The position numbers and the translations under genes are program-made. From Limosilactobacillus portuensis (GTDB taxonomy: Bacteria > Bacillota > Bacilli > Lactobacillales > Lactobacillaceae), in assembly GCF_014838735.1 (NCBI RefSeq), contig NZ_JABUXQ010000003.1:1-64000 (forward strand): 64,000 bases of DNA. The letters run 5' to 3'. This document shows, one piece after another, positions 51,372-62,483 of this stretch. Below the pieces are notes generated by a model that saw nothing but the letters and a program-made list of their open reading frames with translations, ran no database searches and was not told the DNA's origin. Every line of letters begins with the position of its first letter. Position 1 is the first letter of the stretch.

Positions 51372-52317
51372 AGAACAAGAAATCAAGTTAAATGATGCAA
51401 ATAAAGCCCTCCTCGACCAGGTTAATGAACTGTATCCAGAGGGGTCAGTCTTTGTTCAATTTAAGGGCAAGCGGGCTGGTTATGTTCGCCATGATCAAGC
51501 TACCCAGCAGACGATTCCAGGTGCTTTGGTAATTTTAGTAACTGATTTAACGGAACCAAACTATACAGCTTCCCACGAATTGCTGCACCTATTAATGCTT
51601 CTTCGGGGATTTCCGCAAATTTTCTTCCAGCTTTCTTTAGGTGACCGAGAACTTGATGAACAAATGATGATCATGTCGACGGATCTGTATAACGTTGCAA
51701 TGCACCGGGTTGTGGTTGCGGAACAACGGAAGCATGGCTTCATTAATGAGCGGGTAGAAGAAGAGTATCTTAAGGGGGTTGAACATACATTAACTCCTGA
51801 AAGCGAAGACGATGATGAACGAGCTTTGCGGTTATTGACCTTGCTTGATGCATTAGTATTCTTTGGTGACCACTTGGCAAGATACGAGGAACAATTACAG
51901 AATAATTATCCTAAGGCATTGGCAGCAGCCAAAAAGATATATGCTGAAATTACAAAAAAGCCAATAAAGAACGCCTTTGACATGTGGCGATCGATTGTCA
52001 AAATTTATTCCTTGTATGATCAGCAAATGGAAGAATGGGGTCTTCCAGCATTAAATAATGATAAATTTACGACCCTTTCACCAGTATTAAGTGAACGTCA
52101 ATTACGTCTTGAAGTTCGTCAGGTATTTGAAATTTTTAATTCTGGAATGAAGGACCGGAAGACCGGGAAGCCCGCCTATGTTGGCCTTCGACGGAATATT
52201 GGTCAAAATTCATTTACTACTGCTAAGCATTCGCCAGAAGAGTTTAAGCAGATTTATGATCAGCCCGTAAAGAAATTCTTAGAACAAAATCATATTCCAT
52301 ATATCATAAGGAAGTAA
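51364..52317 (+). CDS. HELLH-motif protein of unknown function
   Basis: A 317-residue soluble protein, no signal peptide or helix for the membrane. H71-E-L-L-H75 (SHELLHLLMLLRG) is a perfect HExxH zinc-metallopeptidase motif, and E/D-rich helices follow (for example ELDEQMMIMSTDLYNVAMH, ESEDDDERALRL). The C-terminal third is basic. I recall similar lactobacillar proteins carrying the uninformative label IpaB/EvcA family, but cannot check this. It overlaps mvaA by 8 bases and is followed by a sirtuin after 4 bases, so all are co-expressed. A cytosolic zinc peptidase is the simplest hypothesis. Confidence 0.7.
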   Translation: MSEEQEIKLNDANKALLDQVNELYPEGSVFVQFKGKRAGYVRHDQATQQTIPGALVILVTDLTEPNYTASHELLHLLMLLRGFPQIFFQLSLGDRELDEQMMIMSTDLYNVAMHRVVVAEQRKHGFINERVEEEYLKGVEHTLTPESEDDDERALRLLTLLDALVFFGDHLARYEEQLQNNYPKALAAAKKIYAEITKKPIKNAFDMWRSIVKIYSLYDQQMEEWGLPALNNDKFTTLSPVLSERQLRLEVRQVFEIFNSGMKDRKTGKPAYVGLRRNIGQNSFTTAKHSPEEFKQIYDQPVKKFLEQNHIPYIIRK

Positions 52318-52321
52318 TTTA

Positions 52322-53023
52322 ATGGAACAAGCAGTACAGCAATTATTTGATAATGCTCAACGGATTGTGTTTTTAACTGGAGCAGGGGTTTCAACTGCCT
52401 CCGGGATTCCGGATTTTCGTTCTGCAAATGGATTGTATACTAAGGACCGGAATGCGGAGTATTATTTAAGTCACCGTTATTTTGTCAGTGATCCAGAAGG
52501 CTTTTATCAGTTTTGCAAGGAAAATTTATATTTCCCTGATGCTAAGCCGAATATCATTCACCAAAAACAGGCAGCCTTAACCCAGCAAGATCGGGCTACG
52601 GTAATCACTCAAAACATTGACAACCTGTACGAAGAAGCAGGAACTAAACACTTGATCGACTTTCACGGGAACCTTTTTAATGTCTACTGTGAAAAATGCC
52701 ATGAAACTGTTTCGGTAGACGAGTATTTAAAGAGTCGGCTTCACCAAAAGGATGGCGGGGCACTGCGTCCTGATATTGTTCTTTACGATGAAGGGATTAA
52801 GCAGGAAAACATTATTAATTCCGTTCGCGCAATGCAACAGGCAGATCTGGTTGTCATTGTTGGAACTTCAATGAAGGTTTACCCATTTGCTGGCCTTCTT
52901 GAATACCGAAACCCAACTGCCAAGGTAGTAGCGATTAATCAGGAAGCCCTTCAGTTACCGTGTGATTTTGAAATGATCCAGACTGATGCAACTGAATTCT
53001 TCAAGGAATTACAAGTAAAATAA
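52322..53023 (+). CDS. Sir2-family NAD-dependent protein deacylase with altered zinc site
   Basis: A 233-residue sirtuin. NAD-binding GAGVSTASGIPDFRS (20-34), QNID (97-100), catalytic H115 (IDFHGNL) and GTSMKVYPFAGL are intact. The zinc module keeps the first pair C123/C126 (YCEKCHE), but the second CxxC is replaced by H141-Q-K-D144 directly before GGALRPDIV. It starts with ATG 52322, four bases after the HELLH gene. Protein de-acetylation or ADP-ribosylation are family activities; the altered zinc ligands leave open whether zinc is bound by Cys2-His-Asp. Confidence 0.87.
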   Translation: MEQAVQQLFDNAQRIVFLTGAGVSTASGIPDFRSANGLYTKDRNAEYYLSHRYFVSDPEGFYQFCKENLYFPDAKPNIIHQKQAALTQQDRATVITQNIDNLYEEAGTKHLIDFHGNLFNVYCEKCHETVSVDEYLKSRLHQKDGGALRPDIVLYDEGIKQENIINSVRAMQQADLVVIVGTSMKVYPFAGLLEYRNPTAKVVAINQEALQLPCDFEMIQTDATEFFKELQVK

Positions 53024-53029
53024 AAAAAT

Positions 53030-53083
53030 GAAGCTGCCGTGCGCAAATCAACAAGACTAAACGCAAACTAGCAGCTTCTTTTT
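53030..53083 (+). terminator. Terminator after the sirtuin
   Basis: GAAGCTGC pairs with GCAGCTTC, enclosing GTGCG and CGCAAAC arms, and is followed by TTTTTATT. Confidence 0.75.
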
Positions 53084-53098
53084 ATTGAAACGAGGTAA

Positions 53099-53215
53099 TT
53101 AATTGAAGTAGATCACTTTGCCAGCGACCTTAAATGGCATCCCCTGATGACGTTTTTCGTTACCACTCTTCTTTAGTGAAAATACGTTCCGAATAGTCTT
53201 TGTAGTTAATGACAT
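53099..53215 (-). CDS. Small basic protein, 38 residues
   Basis: On the minus strand AAAGGAGCG precedes ATG 53215 by eight bases, and the frame runs 38 codons to TAA. The peptide starts MSLTTKTIRNVFSLKKSGN and ends FKVAGKVIYFN; it is basic (8 Lys/Arg) and not a membrane helix. It converges with the sirtuin operon. No family is recognised. The region 53216-53464 upstream is AT-rich with a likely leftward promoter and no other gene that I can support. Confidence 0.6.
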   Translation of the reverse strand: MSLTTKTIRNVFSLKKSGNEKRHQGMPFKVAGKVIYFN

Positions 53216-53464
53216 TTTGATCGCTCCTTTCATTTTTGGACACTCATTGTTTCCACCTTCAAGATATCATGAACGATCACAGAATGGAACAACTCTAAGA
53301 AGACGTCTCATTTCTTAAAAGGCTATTTTTGTATATTTTGCGTGGAATTAGTGGAAATTGTGCATAAAAGTGATGATGGCGGCAATTAATTGCCAGAATA
53401 AATGAGTATAGATTTATTTTTGAGAAAATAAGAAATCGCTGAGAATACAAGGGAGGGAAAATAA

Positions 53465-54313
53465 ATGAAAATTACAATGGGGTTGACAACATGGACTGAA
53501 CACCCAGCGTTAATCAATGGCGAGCAACGGCCAGTGACGCTAAACGAGTATGCCCAACACCTGCCAACGGTTGAAATTGATACTTTTTTCTACGCGTTGC
53601 CCCAAATGGCGACGATTCAGAACTGGCTTTCCCAAGTACCAAGTGAGTTTCAGTTCATTATTAAGGCTCATCAGGGAATGACTCTCCATCAGCGAAATCA
53701 GGAAAAGGGTGAATTAGCACTATTATTTCAGCAGTATCGACGAACGATTGCGCCATTGATTGCTACTGGGCAGTTAAAAACAATTCTTTTCCAATTTCCA
53801 CCGTACTTCGATGCGGAAGTAAAGGATATTGAATATTTAAAGCTGGTTCGTGACTGGCTTGGTGACTTACCAATTGCAATTGAGCTCCGTAACAATTCGT
53901 GGTATCGACCGGGAGTGGTTGATTCGTTAGTCTCATATTGCCAGGATCTGCAATTTACCCTAGTTGCCGCGGATGAACCTCATGATACAGTTACGTCCGT
54001 TCCGTTTTACCTCGCAACGACCAATCCTAAACTAGCAATGATTAGGCTACATGGCCGTAACAGAAAAGGCTGGGATAACGCGGGAAAAGAATGGCGGAAG
54101 ACGCGGACGCTTTATCGTTATACGCAAGAAGAGCTAGCCGGTTTTGCTCAAAAGATTAGTCAGGTTAATCCTCAACCGCAGGAACTCTGCGTAATCTTTA
54201 ATAACAATTCTGGTGGGGATGCCGCACCTAATGCTCTTCAATTGCAAAAGTTAATGGGAGTTAAATTTAGCGACCTTGCCCCGCGGGATCCTCAACAACT
54301 AGATCTCTTTTGA
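53465..54313 (+). CDS. DUF72-family TIM-barrel protein
   Basis: A 282-residue protein of the DUF72 (YunF/YecE) family. Typical blocks: ITMGLTTWTEHP at the start, VEIDTFFYALP, FQFIIKAHQGMT, ILFQFPPYF, IAIELRNNSWY, AMIRLHGRNRKGWDN and CVIFNNNSGGDAAPNALQL. The structure is a TIM barrel resembling sugar-phosphate isomerases; its activity is unknown. It starts with ATG 53465 behind GGGAGGGA. It is monocistronic, 77 bases before metG. Confidence 0.88.
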   Translation: MKITMGLTTWTEHPALINGEQRPVTLNEYAQHLPTVEIDTFFYALPQMATIQNWLSQVPSEFQFIIKAHQGMTLHQRNQEKGELALLFQQYRRTIAPLIATGQLKTILFQFPPYFDAEVKDIEYLKLVRDWLGDLPIAIELRNNSWYRPGVVDSLVSYCQDLQFTLVAADEPHDTVTSVPFYLATTNPKLAMIRLHGRNRKGWDNAGKEWRKTRTLYRYTQEELAGFAQKISQVNPQPQELCVIFNNNSGGDAAPNALQLQKLMGVKFSDLAPRDPQQLDLF

Positions 54314-54357
54314 GGTTGGAGTGGGTTGCGGATAATGCTATACTAAAGATTAATTAA

Positions 54358-56418
<2,061 letters not shown>

Positions 56419-56430
56419 TCAGGTTACCCA

Positions 56431-57249
56431 ATGAGTAAACAACATAAAAACTGGCGTCAAGTTTATGATTCGCATACGCATCTAAACGATGACGCCTTTT
56501 ATGATGATGTTCCAGCATTTGAAGCCCGAGCTGCCCATTATGGGGTCACCCAAATGAATATTGTAGGTTCAAATACCGTCTTGAATGAACGGGCGATTAA
56601 GCTGGCCCATGAATACGATAATCTTCATGCAATTATCGGCTGGCACCCAGAAGATATTCGTTCATATACTGATCAGACTGAGAAAAAACTAATTGAGCAA
56701 TTGCAGGATCCTCTAGTTGTGGGAATTGGTGAAATTGGGTTGGACTACTTTAATGACCAAAAATCACCCCATGATCGTCAACAAGAAATTTTTGCCCGAC
56801 AGTTAGAAATTGCCCGTCAATTGAAGCTCCCGGTTTCAATCCATGTCCGGGACGCTCTTGAAGATGCTTATGCAATCCTTCGTGATTCTCATATTGATGA
56901 ATTTGGCGGGGTAATGCATAGCTTTAATGGTTCGCCTGAAATGGCAGAAAAGTTCATGGAATTAGGGATGGCAATCTCTTTTAGCGGGGTTGTTAGTTTC
57001 AAAACAGCTGAAGAGGTTCACCAAGCTGCATTAGCGGTTCCGTTAGATCGGTTGATGGTTGAAACCGATGCTCCTTACCTAACACCGATTCCGTACCGGG
57101 GAAAGGAAAACGAGCCCGGCTTTAATAAGTTTGTGGTTGACGCAATTGCAAAGTTAAAGAATGTTGATGCGGAATTGGTTGCTTACAAAACTTTTCATAA
57201 TGCTGAAAGACTATTTTTAACGAAGAGAGAGCCAAATGAAGAAGATTAA
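56431..57249 (+). CDS. TatD-family metal-dependent hydrolase/DNase
   Basis: A 272-residue TIM-barrel metalloenzyme of the TatD/YabD family. Metal sites: DSHTHLND near the N-terminus, GIGEIGLDYF, SIHVRDALED, VMHSFNGSPEM and VETDAPYLTPIPYRGKENEPG. Members act as 3'-5' exonucleases or DNases in repair. It starts with ATG 56431, 12 bases after metG; the ribosome site (CAGGTT) is weak. The end overlaps rnmV by 14 bases. Confidence 0.93.
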   Translation: MSKQHKNWRQVYDSHTHLNDDAFYDDVPAFEARAAHYGVTQMNIVGSNTVLNERAIKLAHEYDNLHAIIGWHPEDIRSYTDQTEKKLIEQLQDPLVVGIGEIGLDYFNDQKSPHDRQQEIFARQLEIARQLKLPVSIHVRDALEDAYAILRDSHIDEFGGVMHSFNGSPEMAEKFMELGMAISFSGVVSFKTAEEVHQAALAVPLDRLMVETDAPYLTPIPYRGKENEPGFNKFVVDAIAKLKNVDAELVAYKTFHNAERLFLTKREPNEED

Positions 57250-57796
57250 AGAAGTAATCGTCGTTGAAGGAAAGGACGATACCAAGCAAATCCTAAAAGC
57301 GGTTAATGCCGATACCTATGAGACTAACGGGTCGGCATTATCGGCAGCTGATATTGACCGGTTGAAAAAGCTTCAGGAAACAAGAGGATTAATCGTGTTT
57401 ACTGATCCAGACTTTAATGGCGAACGAATTCGTAAAATGATTAGCAACGCAATCCCAGGGGTTAAGCATGCCTTTATTCGTCGTGATCAGGGCGTTCCTG
57501 AATTTAAGGGAAGTCTTGGCGTTGAGCATGCAACACCGGAAGTGATTAGGAGTGCCCTAGAAAAACTTTATACTCAGGGAACAGTAGCGGATGCCGAGAT
57601 TACTAGCGCTGATTTAAAAGCAGCTGGCTTAACCGGGAAGCAAAATTCTCGTTACCGGCGTGAGCGTCTTGGGCAGATTCTCGGGATTGGCTATGGAAAT
57701 GGTAAGCAACTCTTAAAACGGCTGAATATGTTTCAAATTCGCCGACAAGATTTTGAAGATGCCGTTCATCAATTGGATCAGGAGGAAGCAAAATGA
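57236..57796 (+). CDS. rnmV: Ribonuclease M5
   Basis: A 186-residue Toprim nuclease that matures 5S rRNA. Toprim motifs VVEGKDD (with catalytic Glu) and [12 protein letters not shown] (DxD type) are present, then [17 protein letters not shown] and a C-terminal half with [23 protein letters not shown] 57236 lies inside the end of tatD with AGAGAG upstream. It overlaps rsmA by the ATGA arrangement. Confidence 0.94.
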   Translation: MKKIKEVIVVEGKDDTKQILKAVNADTYETNGSALSAADIDRLKKLQETRGLIVFTDPDFNGERIRKMISNAIPGVKHAFIRRDQGVPEFKGSLGVEHATPEVIRSALEKLYTQGTVADAEITSADLKAAGLTGKQNSRYRRERLGQILGIGYGNGKQLLKRLNMFQIRRQDFEDAVHQLDQEEAK

Positions 57797-58686
57797 GTGA
57801 ATCAGCACAAATTGGTAGCCGGAAAACAACCCGTTCAATTCTGAATGAATATGGCCTTCATGCCAAGAAGGGGTTTGGCCAGAACTTTCTGACTGATCCG
57901 GCAATCCTTCAGCGAATTGTTGAGGCTGCTGAGGTTACAACCGCTGATAACGTGATTGAGATTGGACCAGGAATCGGGGCGTTGACTGAAAAGTTAGCGC
58001 AGGCTGCCGGCCAGGTAGTTGCCGTTGAAATTGATCAAGACTTGATTCCCGTTTTAGAGAAGACCTTAGCTCCCTACGATAATGTGACGGTAATTAATCA
58101 GGATATTCTAAAAGCCAATTTACCTGAATTAATTCAGCAACGGTTTACCGACCCAACCAAACCAATCAAGGTAGTTGCTAACCTACCGTACTACATTACT
58201 AGCCCAATTCTGATGAACTTGCTGGCTAGTCCGGTAGAGTGGTCATTAATTACTGTTATGATGCAAAAGGAGGTTGCCCAGCGGCTTACTGCTAAACCAG
58301 GGACAAAACAGTATGGTGCTTTAACCTTAGCAATCGAATACCAGATGGATGCAGAAGTTGCCTTTAACGTTTCTCGTCATTCATTTATTCCAGCACCAAA
58401 CGTTGATTCTTCAATTGTGGTTCTTAAGCAACGTCAGCAGCCGTTAACAACTAAGCCCTTTGATAAGCAAAAATTAATGGGTTTTATTCGGGGATGCTTT
58501 GCTCACCGGCGGAAGAGTCTCTGGAATAATTTACAAACTATCATTGGTAAAGACGAAAATATAAAAGCAAAAATGACAAAAGTTTTGGAAAAAATCGAGA
58601 TCTCACCACAACTTAGGCCAGAAAAGCTGACCTTAGCCCAGTTTATCAACCTTTTGAATGCCCTGCATCAAGAAAAATTAATTTAA
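57793..58686 (+). CDS. rsmA: 16S rRNA dimethyladenosine methyltransferase
   Basis: A 297-residue KsgA methylating the two adjacent adenines near the 3' end of 16S r[13 protein letters not shown] at the start, AdoMet motif [27 protein letters not shown] as the catalytic NLPY, and the C-terminal [17 protein letters not shown] are all present. ATG 57793 overlaps the rnmV stop and has CAGGAGG upstream. It is the last gene of the metG operon. Confidence 0.96.
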   Translation: MSESAQIGSRKTTRSILNEYGLHAKKGFGQNFLTDPAILQRIVEAAEVTTADNVIEIGPGIGALTEKLAQAAGQVVAVEIDQDLIPVLEKTLAPYDNVTVINQDILKANLPELIQQRFTDPTKPIKVVANLPYYITSPILMNLLASPVEWSLITVMMQKEVAQRLTAKPGTKQYGALTLAIEYQMDAEVAFNVSRHSFIPAPNVDSSIVVLKQRQQPLTTKPFDKQKLMGFIRGCFAHRRKSLWNNLQTIIGKDENIKAKMTKVLEKIEISPQLRPEKLTLAQFINLLNALHQEKLI

Positions 58687-58773
58687 AATACGATTGAATT
58701 ATTACTGAACTTGTGATAAAATTTTGACTTTTATACGGAATTAGCGTATAGTTCAGCCTGTGAGGTGAGATGT

Positions 58774-59025
58774 GTGGCTAAAAGTATTTTAGAGATTAAA
58801 CAAGAACTTGAGGGTCGTGTTGGCCAACGAGTTCTGGTAACTGCTCAAGCAGGCCGGAAGCGTATTGCTAAGCATCATGGAGTACTTAGTAAAACTTATC
58901 CAGCAATCTTTGTCGTTCACGTTAATGAAGGACAAGGGCAAATTAGCCGGATCAGTTACAGTTATACTGATCTCTTAACACAAAATATCTCGATTGATTT
59001 CGAAGATGAAGAAGCGCAAGCATAA
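58774..59025 (+). CDS. veg: Veg-family protein
   Basis: An 83-residue protein matching Veg of Bacillus: KSILEIKQELEGRVGQRV, AGRKRIAKHHGVLSKTYPAIFVV, RISYSYTDLLT. Veg influences biofilm formation in B. subtilis; the mechanism is unclear. Start GTG 58774 lies behind GTGAGGTGAG; an in-frame GTG at 58765 lies inside that site. It is placed between rsmA and ispE, as in many Firmicutes. TAGCGTATAGT at about 58742-58752 may be the promoter. Confidence 0.92.
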   Translation: MAKSILEIKQELEGRVGQRVLVTAQAGRKRIAKHHGVLSKTYPAIFVVHVNEGQGQISRISYSYTDLLTQNISIDFEDEEAQA

Positions 59026-59038
59026 AATAGGCGATGAA

Positions 59039-59081
59039 GAGTCGTGATAGGAGTTGCTAAAGACTTTTGTCACGGCTTTTT
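59039..59081 (+). terminator. Terminator after veg
   Basis: AGTCGTGA pairs with TCACGGCT across a long loop and is followed by TTTTT. Confidence 0.65.
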
Positions 59082-59159
59082 AGATCTCCTAACTTCTTTC
59101 CCAGCTTTCTCTCTGCTATAATCAAAGTAACTATTTGACTAAACGGGGAGGTGTTCTGA

Positions 59160-60011
59160 ATGCTGATCACTGAAAAAGCACCGGCAAAGCTTAACCTAAG
59201 CTTAGATTCGCCGATGAGATACCTCGATGGGATGCCAAAATGGGATATGGTAATGGTTTCTGTTGATCTGGCTGACTATGTTTCAATTGAAATTGCTGAC
59301 CGGCCGGGAAACATTAAAGTATATACAGACAGCAGTTTTCTTCCCAACGACCAACGAAATCTTGCATTTCAGGCTGCCAATATTTTACGTAATCGATTTC
59401 ACCATCGGGAAGCATTAATAATTAATATTAAGAAACACATTCCAGTTGCTGCGGGACTAGGCGGTGGTTCTTCTGATGCTGCCGCGGTATTGCGAATTTT
59501 GAATTCAGCCTGGGAACTTGGCCTTTCGTTAGAAGAATTAGCACGGCTATCACTTTCAATTGATTCAGATGTTCCGTATTGTGTATATGGTAAGCTGGCT
59601 CACGTAACCGAACATGGTGAAAAAATTGAGTTACTACCACCACAACCCCATTACTGGGTGGTAATTGCCAAGCAGCAGATTAGCGTGTCAACTCCGCAAA
59701 TATTACGGCAAATTGATTATACGCAGATTGATCACCTAAATAATTCACTGTTACTTCAAAGTTTACGGGATGGTGATTGGCAGACGGCAACTAAGTATAT
59801 GGGAAACGTTCTGGAACCACTAACGATGCATTATTACCCAGAAATCAAACGATTGAAGGATAAGATGCTTGCTTTGGGGGCAGATGTTGCACAAATGAGC
59901 GGAACCGGGCCATCGGTTTTTGCAATTTGCCATACCGAATCGCGAGCACGACGGGTTCAGAATGGAATTCGGGGCTTTTGTCGAAACGTTAATATTGTTA
60001 CGTTATTATAA
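59160..60011 (+). CDS. ispE: 4-diphosphocytidyl-2-C-methyl-D-erythritol kinase (IspE) family
   Basis: A 283-residue GHMP kinase. EKAPAKLNLSLD at the start, ATP loop PVAAGLGGGSSDAAAVLR, and MSGTGPSVFAIC near the end are the IspE motifs. It starts with ATG 59160 behind GGGGAGGTG. IspE belongs to the methylerythritol phosphate route, yet mvaA of the mevalonate route is also in this window; many lactobacilli keep ispE without the rest of the MEP set, so the true role may differ. It is followed by purR as in Bacillus. Confidence 0.9.
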   Translation: MLITEKAPAKLNLSLDSPMRYLDGMPKWDMVMVSVDLADYVSIEIADRPGNIKVYTDSSFLPNDQRNLAFQAANILRNRFHHREALIINIKKHIPVAAGLGGGSSDAAAVLRILNSAWELGLSLEELARLSLSIDSDVPYCVYGKLAHVTEHGEKIELLPPQPHYWVVIAKQQISVSTPQILRQIDYTQIDHLNNSLLLQSLRDGDWQTATKYMGNVLEPLTMHYYPEIKRLKDKMLALGADVAQMSGTGPSVFAICHTESRARRVQNGIRGFCRNVNIVTLL

Positions 60012-60016
60012 TTTGT

Positions 60017-60058
60017 AACTGGACGTCTTCTAATACTGAAGAAAAGTCCAGTTATTTT
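60017..60058 (+). terminator. Terminator after ispE
   Basis: AACTGGAC-TCTTC pairs with GAAGA-GTCCAGTT, followed by ATTTTAA. Confidence 0.65.
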
Positions 60059-60129
60059 AATGAACATTAAGCAAAAGACGAACATTTATGTTAAAATCAA
60101 AGGCAATTAATACTTTTGGAGGATTAGAT

Positions 60130-60963
60130 ATGAAGGTTAGACGTAGTAACCGCCTTGTCGATATGACAAGATACTTGATGGAACATCCCCGTTCGCTCGT
60201 TTCACTCAAATTCTTTGGGGAACGGTATGATTCTGCTAAGTCTTCAATTAGCGAAGACCTTAGTATTATTCGGCACACTTTTCATTCTTGGGGAATGGGA
60301 CGACTAGAAACAATTCCTGGAGCAAGTGGTGGTGCTGTATTAACGCCATTTTATTCAAAAGAAAATGCAGAAAAAGCCATTGCTGACCTTGTTGATGCGG
60401 TGAGCGATGATACCCGGCTGTTACCTGGAGATTATGTTTACCTGTCAGACTTAATTGGTCGGCCGGATATTTTGCGGCGGGTTGGTCGGTTAATTGCCAC
60501 TCAATATGTTGATCAAGATGTTGATGTTATTATGACGGTTGAAACCAAGGGAATTCCGATTGCGCAAAGTGCTGCTATGTACTTGAATAAGCCATTTGTA
60601 ATTGTGCGGAATAGCTCGCATATCACTGAAGGGCCAACCGTGAGTGTTAACTATGTTTCTGGTTCTGTAAAACGAATTAAGAAGATGGAGTTATCACGCC
60701 GAACCCTTTCAGCGGGAGCAAACGTGGTTGTTGTCGATGACTTTATGAAGGGTGGCGGAACCCTGAACGGGATGAAGTCACTGATTAAGGAATTCGATGC
60801 TAACTTAGTCGGAATGACTGTTTTGGCTGAGGGTGAAGTTACTGGTAAACGATTAGTAGATAACTGTACGTCTTTGCTTAAGGTCAATGCGGTGGACGAT
60901 GAGAAAAAGACAATCCAGGCTGGACCAGGAAGCTTTATTAAAGATGTTTTTGAGAAGGAGTAA
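60130..60963 (+). CDS. purR: Purine operon repressor PurR (Gram-positive type)
   Basis: A 277-residue regulator with an N-terminal winged helix (MKVRRSNRLVDMTRYL, about 1-70) and a phosphoribosyltransferase-like domain that senses PRPP (VVVVDDFMKGGGTLNG). In Bacillus it represses purine synthesis genes and is released by PRPP; in lactococci it activates. ATG 60130 follows GGAGGA; an in-frame ATG at 60088 lies without a ribosome site. Ten bases separate it from glmU. Confidence 0.95.
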   Translation: MKVRRSNRLVDMTRYLMEHPRSLVSLKFFGERYDSAKSSISEDLSIIRHTFHSWGMGRLETIPGASGGAVLTPFYSKENAEKAIADLVDAVSDDTRLLPGDYVYLSDLIGRPDILRRVGRLIATQYVDQDVDVIMTVETKGIPIAQSAAMYLNKPFVIVRNSSHITEGPTVSVNYVSGSVKRIKKMELSRRTLSAGANVVVVDDFMKGGGTLNGMKSLIKEFDANLVGMTVLAEGEVTGKRLVDNCTSLLKVNAVDDEKKTIQAGPGSFIKDVFEKE

Positions 60964-60972
60964 AGTAGCAAA

Positions 60973-62337
60973 ATGAAGCGGAATGCGATTATTTTAGCAG
61001 CCGGTAAGGGAACCCGTATGCGTTCAAAGTTATATAAGGTCTTACATAAGGTATGTGGAAAGACAATGGTGGAACATGTTGTCGGTCAACTTGAAAAAGC
61101 TGATATTGAAAATATTATTACCATTGTTGGTTTCGGTGCCGAAAAGGTTGAAGAGGTTGTTGGTAACCGGACTAAGTTTGCCTTACAAAATGAACAGTTG
61201 GGGACTGGACACGCAGTAATGCAAGCCAAGGATCTTTTAGCGAACGAAGATGGGGAAACCATTGTTGTAAGTGGTGATACACCTTTATTTACTGCTGATA
61301 CTTTTAAGAAGTTATTTGAATACCACGAACAACGTCATGCTGCTGCAACGATTCTTACGTCTGTAGCACCTGACCCAACAGGTTACGGTCGAATTGTTCG
61401 CAATGACGTGGGAATTGTTGAACGGATTGTGGAACAAAAGGATGCTACGCCAGAAGAACAAGCAATTCATGAAATTAATACGGGTGTTTACTGCTTTGAT
61501 AACAAGAAGCTCTTTGCTGCTCTAAAGAATATTAATAACGACAATGCTCAGGGTGAATACTACCTTACTGATGTAATTGAAATCTTGAAGAATGAACAAG
61601 AAATCGTTACTGCATACAAGATGTCAGATTTCGATGAATCAATGGGGGTTAATGATCGGGTTGCTCTTGCTCGTGCTAATAAGATTATGCGCAAGCGGAT
61701 TAACACTAAGTTAATGGAATCTGGAGTTACAATGTTGGATCCAGAAACTACCTACATTGATGACGGTGTTCAAATCGGTCAGGATACGGTTATTGAAGGT
61801 GGAGTGGTCATTAAGGGCAAGACCACAATTGGTAATGAATGCTACATTAGTGCGCATTCACGAATTGAAGATTCCACTATCCACGATGGGGTAACCATTA
61901 CCTCATCAACCCTTCAAGAAGCTGAAATGCATGATGGCAGTGATATTGGACCTAATAGTCATCTTCGGCCAGCTGCTGAAATTGGCAAGAACGTTCACAT
62001 TGGTAATTTCTGCGAAGTTAAGAAAGCCTTTATTGGTGAAGGAACGAAGGTTGGTCACTTAACTTACATTGGGAATGCTACTCTTGGTAAGGATATCAAT
62101 GTTGGCTGCGGTGTTGTTTTTGTTAATTATGATGGTAAGAATAAATACCATACTAATGTTGGCGACCATGCCTTCATTGGTAGCAACAGTAACTTGGTTG
62201 CCCCAGTTAATTTGGCTGCCAATGCGTTTGTTGCAGCGGGCTCCACAATTACGGACAATGTTGAAGAATATGATATGGCAATTGCCCGGGCACGTCAGGT
62301 TAATAAGGAAAATTACGCTAAGAAATTGCCTTGGTAA
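60973..62337 (+). CDS. glmU: Bifunctional UDP-GlcNAc pyrophosphorylase/glucosamine-1-phosphate acetyltransferase
   Basis: A 454-residue bifunctional enzyme making UDP-N-acetylglucosamine for peptidoglycan. The N-terminal nucleotidyltransferase has [20 protein letters not shown]; the C-terminal left-handed beta-helix (from about 250) has hexapeptide repeats, [20 protein letters not shown] and the active-site [10 protein letters not shown]. It starts with ATG 60973. Probably transcribed with purR and followed by prs, the order usual in Firmicutes. Confidence 0.96.
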   Translation: MKRNAIILAAGKGTRMRSKLYKVLHKVCGKTMVEHVVGQLEKADIENIITIVGFGAEKVEEVVGNRTKFALQNEQLGTGHAVMQAKDLLANEDGETIVVSGDTPLFTADTFKKLFEYHEQRHAAATILTSVAPDPTGYGRIVRNDVGIVERIVEQKDATPEEQAIHEINTGVYCFDNKKLFAALKNINNDNAQGEYYLTDVIEILKNEQEIVTAYKMSDFDESMGVNDRVALARANKIMRKRINTKLMESGVTMLDPETTYIDDGVQIGQDTVIEGGVVIKGKTTIGNECYISAHSRIEDSTIHDGVTITSSTLQEAEMHDGSDIGPNSHLRPAAEIGKNVHIGNFCEVKKAFIGEGTKVGHLTYIGNATLGKDINVGCGVVFVNYDGKNKYHTNVGDHAFIGSNSNLVAPVNLAANAFVAAGSTITDNVEEYDMAIARARQVNKENYAKKLPW

Positions 62338-62483
62338 GGTTTCTGCTCTTGCTTTTTGTGTGGCAAATTTATATCATTAAAGTGTTGGTATAATAATGTT
62401 TGTCGCACACATAATTTTTATTAAAGGGACTGGAGATTAATTTTCCGGTTTCCCAGTTTTGAATTAATCCAGTGGAGGATGCA
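62338..62483 (+). promoter_or_regulatory. glmU-prs spacer with promoter and leader hairpin
   Basis: TTGGTATAATAATG near 62384-62397 offers a -10 box. ACTGGAGATTAATT (about 62430-62443) pairs with AATTAATCCAGT (about 62462-62473) just before the prs ribosome site, so the leader can form a stem close to the start. Its effect is unknown. Confidence 0.45.
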
